Origin: Bacteroidota bacterium
GTDB lineage: Bacteria > Bacteroidota > Bacteroidia > NS11-12g > UBA9320
Direction of reading: 5' to 3'
NCBI GenBank assembly: GCA_002746305.1
Contig: NVWV01000011.1
Coordinates: 1 to 64,000 of the forward strand
Length of the DNA stretch: 64,000 bases
The notes beneath the pieces were generated by a model. It did no database searches and was not told the origin of the DNA. It saw only the letters and a program-made list of their open reading frames with translations. A program made the translations under genes and the position numbers. Of this stretch, positions 36,756-45,804 are shown piece after piece. Within the stretch, counting starts at the first letter, position 1; every line of letters begins with the position of its first letter.

Positions 36756-37574
36756 TTAGAGGTTGTCAAGGAATTCTATCAGTGCATTCTTAGTTTCCTT
36801 TGTTCTGTAGTATCCAATCCAATGGCTAGACCCGTCTAGTGTAACTATCTTAGTTTTCGGGAGAATTTCCTTTAATTTCACTCCATGATCTACACTAAAG
36901 TGCTTATTGTCTTTGGACCATAGTGCCAGAACAGGGCAAGTAACTTTACTATAGAACTTTGCCAATTTAGGAAGTTGGGCTTGATATCCATAACACATTC
37001 TTATTATGTACCTACGCACAGTTTCTTTACTGAAATAATGCCAGAATTCGTCTTTCAATTCCGAGCTAATCTCAATCTCATTCTTGCCAAATGTCTGAAT
37101 GGCACGATTGAAAACAACTCTGGGTAAGAAGGTTAAAATAAGCTTGTTTAGTGTAAGGTTTCGTAAATATCTTATTTCCCACGAAGTTTGTGCATTGTGA
37201 ATCAACAGAGAGTTAATCACAGTTACACTTTTAATCCTATTGGGATGGTCACTAGCACAGACCAAAGCAGGTTGCCCACCCATATCGTGTCCCACAAGAT
37301 GAGCATTGTCAATTTTAAAATAATTCATGATTTGAATGATTCTTGCTCCCATGCTTTTAGGAGTGCTACCTCCTTTCCATACGTCACTACCTCCCATACC
37401 AGGCCAGTCAAAGGCTAAAACATCATATTTTGCAGATAGCTCTTTCATAAGTGTAAGCCAAATGGAATGTGTTTCGGGGTAACCATGAAGGAAGATTATA
37501 GATTTACCTATACCAAATCTTCGATATCGAAGTTGATGCCCATTTTCCAAAGTGGCGATTTGTGGTTCATCCAT
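36756..37574 (-). CDS. Alpha/beta hydrolase, epoxide-hydrolase-like
   Basis: 272 aa from ATG 37574, overlapping the upstream desaturase stop by 8 nt (ATGGATGA). The fold marks are FLHGYPETHSIW with the HG oxyanion motif, the nucleophile elbow GHDMGG (D97) and the C-terminal GSSHW (His about 251). Asp instead of Ser as nucleophile is typical of epoxide hydrolases and haloalkane dehalogenases. The acid residue is probably the Asp in ALWSKDNKHF. It has no signal peptide. Because it is coupled to a CrtI-like oxidoreductase, it may act on a lipid or isoprenoid product. The substrate is unknown. Confidence 0.82.
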   Translation of the reverse strand: MDEPQIATLENGHQLRYRRFGIGKSIIFLHGYPETHSIWLTLMKELSAKYDVLAFDWPGMGGSDVWKGGSTPKSMGARIIQIMNYFKIDNAHLVGHDMGGQPALVCASDHPNRIKSVTVINSLLIHNAQTSWEIRYLRNLTLNKLILTFLPRVVFNRAIQTFGKNEIEISSELKDEFWHYFSKETVRRYIIRMCYGYQAQLPKLAKFYSKVTCPVLALWSKDNKHFSVDHGVKLKEILPKTKIVTLDGSSHWIGYYRTKETKNALIEFLDNL

Positions 37575-38958
37575 GTTCTCTAACAATGAGGTTGGAGGAT
37601 AGAATACCTGAAATAGCTGCGAAACTGACCCATTGTCCCGGATGGGTGGAACTGCCACAGAAAAATAGATTGTTAGCGTGTTTACTTTTGTGTGGAATCC
37701 GTCCTTTTCTCATGAACGAAGCCGTCATAACTGGGTTCATACTGTTCTTGTACAAATGAAATGTTTTACCCCAGTCTCGAGAGGTTCGTTTGTGAACGAC
37801 CTCAAAATCAAGAATGTCGTCTCTCCACCATTCTTCATTAATAATGCTATCCAGTAGTTCTAGTTGTTGATCATCACTGAGTTTATCTGCAAGATCATAG
37901 TCCAAGGGAGCGACTAATCTAGCTTGGCGGTACTCTTCACTGTTAGAAAGTGTGCCCGGATTTACAAACGCGATAGATTTAAGGTTATCATGGGTTGTAT
38001 TAAACTTTAAGTAGCTGGAATTAGTATTGGGTTTTGTTTTTACTTTTAGATAAACACAGATTCCCGGAGATTGTAGCGGTAGGTTATTTATATAATTTCT
38101 GTACGATTTGGGAAGTAAGTCGGGCATGAGTTTGTACGCTCCAATGGCACTCATGTTACTTAGAAGTACATCGCATTGTAAGGTCTCATTGTTTTCAGTT
38201 GTGACAGATTTGATATTCTTTCCGTCTCTGTTAATAGAGGTGACTTTTGTATTTAGAAGTATATCAATTCCCAAAGATTTAACCTTCTCAATTAGAAATA
38301 AAGCAATGCTACCCATCCCTTTTTCAGGATAATAAGCACCTTGGTTATGAATAAGTGAAGGAACCAAAGACATTGGAGCAGGAGCTTTTTCCATAGTTTG
38401 AGCAGCAACTTGTGTCCATATCCCAATAGCCTTTTGCAGTTCATGTTGGAGATTATATTTATCTAAAACAGACTGAAGACTACTGGTGAGAAATAGGATA
38501 AGCTTCCAGTTTCCACTCTTTATGATATCCCATGGGCTTGGTTTTGATACATAAGTATGTGGACTTAGTTTAGAATGTATGTTTCCAGTTTTTCTTACAA
38601 ATGCTAAATACTTTTTCCCTTCTCCCGTCCAAGTGCTTTCAAAAGACTTGGCTGTTTTATCTCTGTCAGAGGAAAAACGAATTTGCTTATCAACTTGATA
38701 AACCTCTTTCAATCTAGTCAAAGGAACTTCAGAGTCAAGGTCATAACCTAGTTTATCAAAAGCCCATTCTAAACCTGGTTTGTCCAATAGAATATAAGGG
38801 CCAGCATCAAATGACATGCTACCTAAATTCTCTGATCTAGCCAGTCCGCCCATAAAAGGGCTAGCTTCAATGAGAGTGACATCGAAGTTCTGTTGTTTTA
38901 GATTGATAGCCGCAGTTAGTCCTCCTATTCCAGCTCCTACTATTATAATTCGTTTCAT
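37567..38958 (-). CDS. CrtI/phytoene-desaturase-like FAD-dependent oxidoreductase
   Basis: 463 aa. The N-terminal dinucleotide fold has G8-A-G10-I-G12-G13 and an acidic residue closing the second strand (TLIEAS). ENLGSMSFDAGPYILLD and GGLARS follow as in the carotenoid desaturase and retinol saturase group. The C-terminal FAD motif is NLFFCGSSTHPGQ. Typical CrtI is about 490-510 aa, so this is a shorter relative. It is probably involved in modifying an isoprenoid or lipid together with the overlapping hydrolase. No other carotenoid genes are nearby, so calling it phytoene desaturase would go too far. Confidence 0.78.
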   Translation of the reverse strand: MKRIIIVGAGIGGLTAAINLKQQNFDVTLIEASPFMGGLARSENLGSMSFDAGPYILLDKPGLEWAFDKLGYDLDSEVPLTRLKEVYQVDKQIRFSSDRDKTAKSFESTWTGEGKKYLAFVRKTGNIHSKLSPHTYVSKPSPWDIIKSGNWKLILFLTSSLQSVLDKYNLQHELQKAIGIWTQVAAQTMEKAPAPMSLVPSLIHNQGAYYPEKGMGSIALFLIEKVKSLGIDILLNTKVTSINRDGKNIKSVTTENNETLQCDVLLSNMSAIGAYKLMPDLLPKSYRNYINNLPLQSPGICVYLKVKTKPNTNSSYLKFNTTHDNLKSIAFVNPGTLSNSEEYRQARLVAPLDYDLADKLSDDQQLELLDSIINEEWWRDDILDFEVVHKRTSRDWGKTFHLYKNSMNPVMTASFMRKGRIPHKSKHANNLFFCGSSTHPGQWVSFAAISGILSSNLIVREHG

Positions 38959-38990
38959 TTTGTATCTTTCGACCTTAAAATATCTCCGTT

Positions 38991-40829
38991 GTGGGTGAAA
39001 TATACAATCAATTTTTGGTCGAGCTTCAGTTGCTGCAAGAAAAGCATCGAAACAATCCCAAAGAAGAATTAAATCAGCTTCTTATCTTGGCTTTAGAGCG
39101 AGAAGAACTAGTTGCCACATCCTATCAAGATTCGGTTTTAAATAAGAGTATATCCAAACTTCAAGTATCAGATGAGTACAAACGTATCTTTAGACATGGT
39201 TTTATATGGATTTGGAAAGATGAAGAGATGCACACTGATTTTGTCAGAAGTGGGCTGTTAAAAACAAAAAACACATTTTCCAGTCTTCAGATATTCATGT
39301 CTCAAATTCAAGGATTTATTGGAGGTTGGTCTGGTTCCGTGTTGCAACTGTCAACATTTAGAAATGCACCAATAGCTTTTGTATTTGCCCATTTTTTCAA
39401 ATGGATGGGAGCATTAGGAGGTAAGGTGCCAAAGGAGATTAGAGCGAAATTGAATGCTGGTACTTTAAAAGACTTTTGTGCTTTTAATGTAGATGCGGAA
39501 AAAACTGCATGGGCATGCTGGAAACGTATAGTAGAATTGGCAATAGATGATGATCGATTCGACGAGAAACAGATTAAGGATTTTGTCAAAATTATTGCTG
39601 ATGAACATAACCATGGTAAGATATTCTCTATTTTTTATGATGCCTTAAATGATGACAGTACCATAAAAAGTGAAATGTCTCTCAATCGATTGGTTCAAGA
39701 AGTAGGAGAAGTAAGTGACTATTTCTTACCGAGAGAGTATAGAAGAAATTTAGAAGATAACCCATTGGGTAAGGAACGTGTAGTGTATTGCCATAAGGAC
39801 GATACAGGGGCAGGAAGAGAAGCGAGTTTAACGAAAGTCTTGACGACTTCAGAGCTGGATAAAAGTTTACATGAAAAAGCATCAACCCTTCATAAAAAAA
39901 TAGAAGAACTGGAGGTTGTAATTAAAATTCCGATCACTATGGGTTACGATCAAAAGGATCAAAGCCCAATAGTAGAGGAAGAAGTAATCCGTGTCTTTGT
40001 TCATTTTTTAAAGGAGGTAGGAGTAACCAAGATTAAATTGTTGGATGTACAGTCCATTTATTCCAAGTTCTTTGAAAATAGGTCAGTGGAAGAAATAGCT
40101 CAATATTTTGGATATCCAGTAGATGTAGAAATTATAGATGGAAGCCTTGATTTAGTAAGCTATGAGTATAGCAGAGGAATTGGAATTTATGAAATAAGCA
40201 AAACTTGGAAAAATGCTGATTTTAGAATTAGTCTTGGAAAGCTAAGGAGTCATCCTACAGAGCTTGCTATGGTCTCGATAGCCAACTTAGAGTGGCTGGT
40301 AGGTCATTTAGAAGATTTTGTATTCGTAGATAAAATAGTGGATAGAGCCGCGACCACCATGGTGCTTTTAGATGAGTATCCGCCAGAATTTGCAGTGGTA
40401 GATGCGTATCAAAATATCCCAGATAGCTTGGTAGGGGTAATGGGAAGTAAACATCCTGTGAATCCACACCGTTTTTATGCCTCACGAGATGCATTGTCTC
40501 TCGACAAAACAATTATGTCTCATTTGGGATTAAAAAAAATGTCAGACGACTCCCTATTGGGAACCATTGAATATTGGTTTGGGGGGACAGATATGGCTAT
40601 AGAAGTGATAGGAACAAATGATTCTATCAAGGAGTGGAGAGGCCCAACACGAAATTTCTTTTGGTCCTTTTTAAACTTGCTATCTTATCCAGTTTATAAA
40701 TTTATAAGCGGCCGAGGTCTATTGTTTTTGCCACCAATGGATACCAAAGTATTTCCATATAAGACCAAACCCAATTTTCTCCTAAAGTTAGTCATTGGAC
40801 TAAACAATAGGATTATTGGTTTGAAATAA
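38991..40829 (+). CDS. Fusion of ferritin-like diiron domain and DUF362-like domain
   Basis: 612 aa from GTG 38991. No ATG suits the N-terminus. Residues 1-230 are helical, with carboxylate/His pairs of a ferritin-like diiron fold: E39 region (LEREELVATSY), E78-x-x-H81 (KDEEMHTDF) and a later E-x-x-H in ADEHNHGKIF. From about 300 on the sequence turns alpha/beta: VVIKIPITMGYDQKDQSP, HFLKEVGVTKIKLLDV, and NADFRISLGKLRSHPTELAM. This resembles DUF362, but without the Fe-S cysteines. I do not know this fusion. It is divergent from the CrtI-like gene with only 32 nt between, so the three genes may share regulation. Confidence 0.7.
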   Translation: MGEIYNQFLVELQLLQEKHRNNPKEELNQLLILALEREELVATSYQDSVLNKSISKLQVSDEYKRIFRHGFIWIWKDEEMHTDFVRSGLLKTKNTFSSLQIFMSQIQGFIGGWSGSVLQLSTFRNAPIAFVFAHFFKWMGALGGKVPKEIRAKLNAGTLKDFCAFNVDAEKTAWACWKRIVELAIDDDRFDEKQIKDFVKIIADEHNHGKIFSIFYDALNDDSTIKSEMSLNRLVQEVGEVSDYFLPREYRRNLEDNPLGKERVVYCHKDDTGAGREASLTKVLTTSELDKSLHEKASTLHKKIEELEVVIKIPITMGYDQKDQSPIVEEEVIRVFVHFLKEVGVTKIKLLDVQSIYSKFFENRSVEEIAQYFGYPVDVEIIDGSLDLVSYEYSRGIGIYEISKTWKNADFRISLGKLRSHPTELAMVSIANLEWLVGHLEDFVFVDKIVDRAATTMVLLDEYPPEFAVVDAYQNIPDSLVGVMGSKHPVNPHRFYASRDALSLDKTIMSHLGLKKMSDDSLLGTIEYWFGGTDMAIEVIGTNDSIKEWRGPTRNFFWSFLNLLSYPVYKFISGRGLLFLPPMDTKVFPYKTKPNFLLKLVIGLNNRIIGLK

Positions 40830-40831
40830 AT

Positions 40832-41548
40832 CTATCTCGCCAATTTACTCTTATACATCTGAACCGCATTATTGAGTCCGTAGTATAAAGCATCAGAAAT
40901 TAAGGCATGACCAATAGATACTTCCAAAGTCTCAGGAATTTGTTCTACAAAATAGGAGAGATTATCAAGACTCAAATCATGTCCCGCATTGATGCCAAGC
41001 CCAAGTTCAGTCGCTCGTTTCGCAGTTGCTATATAAGGAGCAATGGCAGCTTCTCTATTGTCCGTATATCCAGAAGCATAAGCTTCGGTATACAATTCTA
41101 TTCTGTCCGTTCCACAGGCTAGAGCAGCATCTACTTGCTCCACTACCGGGTCTAAAAAAACAGATACACGAATGCCTGCATTTTTGAATTGTTGTATAAT
41201 AGGGGAGAGGTGTTCTTTCTTGGTGATACAATCCCATCCAGCGTTACTAGTTATTACATCTGGACCATCAGGAACCAAAGTCACCTGAGTTGGATGAATG
41301 TCCAATACCATTTGGATGAAATCCTCACTGGGATATCCTTCAATATTGTATTCAGTCTGTACAATATCCTTTAGACCGAAAGCATCCTTTCTAGTTATGT
41401 GCCTTTCATCTGGTCTAGGGTGTACAGTAATGCCTTCAGCCCCAAAGTTTTCTATGTCTTTTGCAGCTTGTAAAACATTGGGAGTGTTGCCTCCACGAGC
41501 ATTTCGTATGGTTGCTATTTTGTTTATGTTGACACTAAGTTTTGTCAT
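40832..41548 (-). CDS. pdxJ: Pyridoxine 5'-phosphate synthase PdxJ
   Basis: 238 aa. It condenses 1-deoxyxylulose 5-phosphate with 3-amino-2-oxopropyl phosphate in vitamin B6 synthesis. Family segments present are LSVNINKIATIRNARGG, GAEGITVHPRPDERHI, the conserved QVTLVPDGPDVITSN (E/D region), RVSVFLDP, DRIELYTE and GLGINAGHDL. Length is normal. The ATG overlaps the stop of the upstream barrel gene (ATGA), making it the last gene of a five-gene unit. Confidence 0.96.
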   Translation of the reverse strand: MTKLSVNINKIATIRNARGGNTPNVLQAAKDIENFGAEGITVHPRPDERHITRKDAFGLKDIVQTEYNIEGYPSEDFIQMVLDIHPTQVTLVPDGPDVITSNAGWDCITKKEHLSPIIQQFKNAGIRVSVFLDPVVEQVDAALACGTDRIELYTEAYASGYTDNREAAIAPYIATAKRATELGLGINAGHDLSLDNLSYFVEQIPETLEVSIGHALISDALYYGLNNAVQMYKSKLAR

Positions 41549-43629
41549 TGTATTAAGTATCTAACTTGTAAAGTGAATGTTTGTTTTTTATTTCCTGCAA
41601 TTTCTTGAAGCCCAGAGCCTATTGTATAGTCGCTTTCAAAACCGTTCAATGGTGCATCATGTTGTGTATATCCGTATCTAAGCCACAAGTCTAATCCTTT
41701 TCTGAATTTATACCGTGTTAAAACATAAAACCTAAACCCAGAGAAGCCATGTGTAAACAACGGGTAATCATAAAGAGGTACTTGTTCAAAGGAGTAGATT
41801 CGGTTTTCAAATCTATCCATTACACTGTAAGCTACTCGACCGCTGAGATGAAGTTTACTTCCCAATGGTTTGTAAATAACATCTTGATACATCAGACTTC
41901 CGAAAGATTTAATCCCGTTTTCTTCAAATATGCTCCATTCCAACCTATTTCTCAGTTCGATACCCTTATTCACAACGAAGTTTAAATGCAGGCGATGGCG
42001 TTGAGTTGTAACAAGCGTAAGTTGCTTTAGATTCTGATCTCCAAAATTGCGTTGTTTGGTTTCTGTTCTGTACCTGTAGTAAGTCCTAAATTTTTTGCTT
42101 GGCTTGAAGTGTAATTCTGCCCAAAAATCGTTGCCGCTTGTAGGAGCATTTGCAGCAAACCGAAGCCAAGGACTCGTAAACAAGTCGTAGTAACCCAACA
42201 ATGTAAAACGGCTATTTAACCTGGTTTGAAAACCCGAATAGAATCCCCTCTCATTGCCAGCATTGCTGCCTTCTCCAAAGCCGCTACTTTGCAAAGTGAT
42301 GTAGCTTTTATCGTAATTTCTGTATACAAAACTCAAGTCAACTACACGATTTAAACTTACTAAAGCACCATGTACTTGAGCTACGGCATGTTCGAAACTA
42401 CTGTGACTTACTTCACCATAAATATTTGCATTACGATATACCAAGTCATAGTAAATCCCATTCTTATAATAGCGATTGCCTCGGAATGAGAATTGATTGT
42501 AAGGTTTGATGTTTGGTTCGAGAGATGCTCCTAATTTTCTGTAATAATTAACTGTTCCTACACGACCACAAGGAAGTTTATAATCCAAATAGAAACCCGT
42601 TTGAAAGTCGGATATTGCATCTTTATCTTGAAGTTCTGATGGGGTTCTATGGAGTCCGCCATCTTCTTGAATGTTGGTCGTAATCGTTATATGTTCATTG
42701 TCAATTGGGTCATCTGGAGTGATAATATTTCCATCTACCTTTTTATACGATACAAAAGTCCCAAATGTTAGTTTGTCAAGCTGAAAGGCTATTGCTCCTC
42801 CTCTTAAATAGGCATTTTCCCGAAGAGATCGATAAGCACCAAAACCGTCAAAGTTTCTTTTAGAATTGGTGATAATACTGGATTTGCCAAAAGCCAATCC
42901 CGTACTCAGCGTTAGCCCTTGACCAAAGTTGGCTTGAAAATCTCCAAGATTCAACATCTTTACTCTATCAATATCCCGAGCAGCAAAATAGAAGGAGTAA
43001 TAATCAAACCCATTTGTATTCTCACCTTTGAAGAAAGGCTCATTGGCATCTTTTTCCATATTTATTCCAAAAGAGATGAGTCGTTTATAGTCAAATCGAT
43101 AACGTAGGTTATGGTAGAGGGAAGATCCAGTATAGTGGCTTTTGCTTAGGTCGGAAAGAGTGTCTGCAATTAAAGAACCCTTGTTTCTAGGAGTGCTGGT
43201 TTCTGTTAAAGCTAAAAATTGATGTTTACCTTCTTTCCAAATAGTTGAAATCTTATGTGAAGAAGTGAAGCTGGATTTTATGGTAATAAATGGAAGGAAA
43301 GAGTGAATATCTTGGGTGCTAAAACTAGGTAAAATTTGAAGTTCATAGATACTAATAAAGTTGCCGAACCTCTTGCGATGCTTAATGATTTCTAAAGCTT
43401 GAAAGCCATCCAAAAATGTTGCTGCAAAAAGCTCAGAGGCGTCAGCTTTGTTGATGTCTAAAGGGTTCTCATAGTATTCTAGTAAATCGCTAGCAAATTG
43501 TTGTATATCGATTTCATCTATTGTGTTTTCTAAGTATTGTTCTATATATTGATTTACAACTTCATTGTCTGTTTGAGCCTCAGCGGCTGTGTGCCATAGA
43601 ATGCAGAATAATCCAATTTTAAAACGCAT
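41545..43629 (-). CDS. Helix-hairpin-helix plus outer-membrane beta-barrel protein
   Basis: 694 aa with signal peptide (MRFKIGLFCILWHTAAEAQ). Residues about 55-118 form ComEA-like helix-hairpin-helix motifs (DINKADASELF, RFGNFISIYELQ). The rest (about 120-694) alternates polar and aromatic strands with turns, for example RFRYRTETKQRNFG-type segments, and ends in a strand VRYLIQ. Proteins of this mix occur in Bacteroidota and are usually annotated as HhH proteins. DNA binding at the surface is a possibility, not a known function. The gene overlaps the preceding PorQ-like gene by 11 nt and pdxJ by 4 nt. Confidence 0.82.
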   Translation of the reverse strand: MRFKIGLFCILWHTAAEAQTDNEVVNQYIEQYLENTIDEIDIQQFASDLLEYYENPLDINKADASELFAATFLDGFQALEIIKHRKRFGNFISIYELQILPSFSTQDIHSFLPFITIKSSFTSSHKISTIWKEGKHQFLALTETSTPRNKGSLIADTLSDLSKSHYTGSSLYHNLRYRFDYKRLISFGINMEKDANEPFFKGENTNGFDYYSFYFAARDIDRVKMLNLGDFQANFGQGLTLSTGLAFGKSSIITNSKRNFDGFGAYRSLRENAYLRGGAIAFQLDKLTFGTFVSYKKVDGNIITPDDPIDNEHITITTNIQEDGGLHRTPSELQDKDAISDFQTGFYLDYKLPCGRVGTVNYYRKLGASLEPNIKPYNQFSFRGNRYYKNGIYYDLVYRNANIYGEVSHSSFEHAVAQVHGALVSLNRVVDLSFVYRNYDKSYITLQSSGFGEGSNAGNERGFYSGFQTRLNSRFTLLGYYDLFTSPWLRFAANAPTSGNDFWAELHFKPSKKFRTYYRYRTETKQRNFGDQNLKQLTLVTTQRHRLHLNFVVNKGIELRNRLEWSIFEENGIKSFGSLMYQDVIYKPLGSKLHLSGRVAYSVMDRFENRIYSFEQVPLYDYPLFTHGFSGFRFYVLTRYKFRKGLDLWLRYGYTQHDAPLNGFESDYTIGSGLQEIAGNKKQTFTLQVRYLIQ

Positions 43630-44419
43630 ATACTAGGTTAAGTGATGGTGAAAAACCCAATTGATTGTGATAAGCAGCGGTCACATCTATATTTAGCATT
43701 TTGGTTTGCCACCCAAACCCAATGGCAATAAGTTGCTTAAGTCCAAAGCCTCCTCTCAAAGTATACTGATCCTTTTGTAATTCTAGCCCGACATTAAGGT
43801 CCAGTTTTTCGTGAGTTGCTTGTAAGACGTCACTATAACAGGTGATGTTCTCGGCAAATTGATAGTCTATTCCCACTCGAAAAAGAGAAGACGTTTTTTC
43901 AAAAGGAAAAGAGGTTACCGTGCTTCTATTGGGATTAAAAATCTGGAATCCGACATTCAGTTTTTTATTGATTTTATAGTATAAACCGGCATTGAAAGTT
44001 AGAAATTTACTTGTGTGATAGTAAGCATTAGTAGAAGAGAATCTATGGTAATTCAGTGCTACACCAACGGCAACGTTATTTCCCATTTTTTTCGAAATCC
44101 CAAGTTGTGCTTTTTGGGTAGTAAGACCCGCAATGGGAGATATTTGGTAAGAAAAACCCATACTAGCAAACTTGGATTTAAAGTTGCCAGCCAACATAAT
44201 ATTAGAGTATTCGGAAAGCCCAAATCTGTTGGATGCATTAAGTGAAATTTGTTGCGGAGAAAATGCAAGCCCTCCAACGTTATTTTCAATACCAAAAGCA
44301 TTGAGATAGGTAGCTGATGCTCCACCGAGTGATAGAGCTATTGCATTGTTGGGAGGAGGAATTGCAAATAATCGAACGTGCAGGCACACAAGAAAAAGTA
44401 AGTAGTAGAGTTTCATCAC
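43619..44419 (-). CDS. PorQ/PorV-like outer membrane protein
   Basis: 266 aa; the ATG is doubled, so the start could be one codon later. A signal peptide ends at LFA, followed by NAIALSLGGASATYLN and NVGGLAFSP, the Gly/Ala opening and N-x-G-G-L motif of the PorV/PorQ family. The rest is barrel-like and ends FSPSLNLVYAF with a terminal aromatic. PorQ is known to take part in T9SS cargo attachment. This shorter protein is only similar in layout. It overlaps the next gene by 11 nt and follows the MerR gene by 23 nt. Confidence 0.72.
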   Translation of the reverse strand: MMKLYYLLFLVCLHVRLFAIPPPNNAIALSLGGASATYLNAFGIENNVGGLAFSPQQISLNASNRFGLSEYSNIMLAGNFKSKFASMGFSYQISPIAGLTTQKAQLGISKKMGNNVAVGVALNYHRFSSTNAYYHTSKFLTFNAGLYYKINKKLNVGFQIFNPNRSTVTSFPFEKTSSLFRVGIDYQFAENITCYSDVLQATHEKLDLNVGLELQKDQYTLRGGFGLKQLIAIGFGWQTKMLNIDVTAAYHNQLGFSPSLNLVYAF

Positions 44420-44442
44420 TCCACGAAAATAAGAAATGCGGT

Positions 44443-44769
44443 TTAGAGTTCTTGTTTTAACTGAGTTAAGAATTTCTTGATACCTTCAAGCTTGCTGATT
44501 ACCTCGATATTAGTGTTTATAGACTTCTGATCCGCCTTTATTTTGTCTTTGGCCCCTTGTAGAGTATATCCTTTCTCTTTTACAAGAAGATAAATGCGAG
44601 ATATTTCTTCTACATCTCCTTTAGTATAGAAGCGAGTTCCTTTTGCGTTTCTTTTCGGATTTATAGTAGAAAATTCACTCTCCCAATAGCGAAGCAATGA
44701 GGCTGCTACGTTAAAGTGTTTAGAAACCTCAGAAATACTGTAGTATAATTTGCCTTCCTTTAAGGCCAT
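44443..44769 (-). CDS. MerR-family transcriptional regulator
   Basis: 108 aa. The N-terminal winged helix is YSISEVSKHFNVAASLLRYWESEF with the R-Y-W-E-x-E signature, then a wing (NPKRNAKGTRFYT) and a short coiled coil. There is no effector-binding domain, so it may act as a simple dimeric binder. The start overlaps the M23 stop (TAATG). This M23-MerR pairing next to alaS is, as far as I know, seen widely in Bacteroidota, which suggests a common housekeeping role. Confidence 0.9.
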   Translation of the reverse strand: MALKEGKLYYSISEVSKHFNVAASLLRYWESEFSTINPKRNAKGTRFYTKGDVEEISRIYLLVKEKGYTLQGAKDKIKADQKSINTNIEVISKLEGIKKFLTQLKQEL

Positions 44770-45731
44770 TAGTCAAATGACTGATTTGGATTAGAAGACA
44801 GTCTTAAAATCTCCTCGTATTGTTCACTGGTAAGATCGTTGTAGAAATAACCTACTGGGTTTACTGCAGTACCATTTCTTCGCACCTCATAATGAAGGTG
44901 AGGACCTGTTGATTTACCTGTACTTCCTACTAATCCGATTAGCTGACCTCTTTTTACTTTTTGACCAACTCTCACATTTGTTCGGCTCATGTGACCGTAT
45001 AATGTAGTATAGCCATATCCATGACTAAGTATGATGTGTTTACCGTATCCCCATCTTTTATTCACTACTTTTTGTACGACTGCATCTCCCGTAGCATATA
45101 TTTTCGTGCCCCTTGGAGCTGAAAAATCCATGCCCTTATGCATTTTACGGGTCTTGTAGATTGGGTCAACTCTGTATCCAAATCCAGAAGCAATTCTTCT
45201 AAGATTTTTATTTGGAATAGGTTGTATGGCAGGAATTGAAGCAAGCATTTTGCTTTTATTCTGTGCCATTTTTATTAGCTTATTGTAAGAGTCTTCTTGC
45301 ACTTTGAATTGTGCACTCATATTATCGAGGCGTTGATGAAGCTTTTTGAAACCTGTACCGTTTCTCATGTTGTCGAGAGAAGTGTATTTGTCAACACCTC
45401 CAGTACCTGCTTTCCGAATGTCGTCATCTATTGGGTCAGCACCAAAGATTTCACGATATACATCGTCATCCATGTTTGCCAAGTCCTTTAGTTGAGACTG
45501 CATAGTCTCAGACTTGTTTTCCAGTAACTTCAGTTGAATCTCGTAATCTGCAATATCTCTTTGCAAATCTTCGGAATTGTTGTCCTTCATAGCAATAGAA
45601 ATACTAATAGCACTTACCACACCTATAAGAGAAATAACTCCTAAAACTCTTGCTGCAATTGTCCAATAGTTAGTAGAGACTCTTTCGTATTCAAGAGTTT
45701 CCTTATTAAACCTAAATTTTGCTTTACTCAT
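44769..45731 (-). CDS. M23 family metallopeptidase, membrane anchored
   Basis: 320 aa from ATG 45731; the in-frame extension upstream runs into alaS and is not real. One TM helix (about 25-47) is followed by a coiled coil (50-85, 130-160) and a C-terminal LytM domain with the zinc ligands H198, D202 (MHKGMD) and H280 in HLH (278-280), plus the other catalytic His in GHMSR. It cleaves peptidoglycan cross-links, or activates amidases if inactive; all the metal ligands look intact. It is the first gene of the M23-MerR-PorQ-like-HhH-pdxJ unit and divergent from alaS. Confidence 0.93.
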   Translation of the reverse strand: MSKAKFRFNKETLEYERVSTNYWTIAARVLGVISLIGVVSAISISIAMKDNNSEDLQRDIADYEIQLKLLENKSETMQSQLKDLANMDDDVYREIFGADPIDDDIRKAGTGGVDKYTSLDNMRNGTGFKKLHQRLDNMSAQFKVQEDSYNKLIKMAQNKSKMLASIPAIQPIPNKNLRRIASGFGYRVDPIYKTRKMHKGMDFSAPRGTKIYATGDAVVQKVVNKRWGYGKHIILSHGYGYTTLYGHMSRTNVRVGQKVKRGQLIGLVGSTGKSTGPHLHYEVRRNGTAVNPVGYFYNDLTSEQYEEILRLSSNPNQSFD

Positions 45732-45804
45732 CGTATCTTTGCCGCTTAAAATCGGGCAAAGATAATTCTTTTGCTTATAGAATAAAAGACACTTATACAG
45801 AAAA

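Noticed and set aside
37567..38958. Calling this gene phytoene desaturase of a carotenoid cluster
   Set aside because: No phytoene synthase or other carotenoid gene is in the window, and the protein is shorter than typical CrtI.
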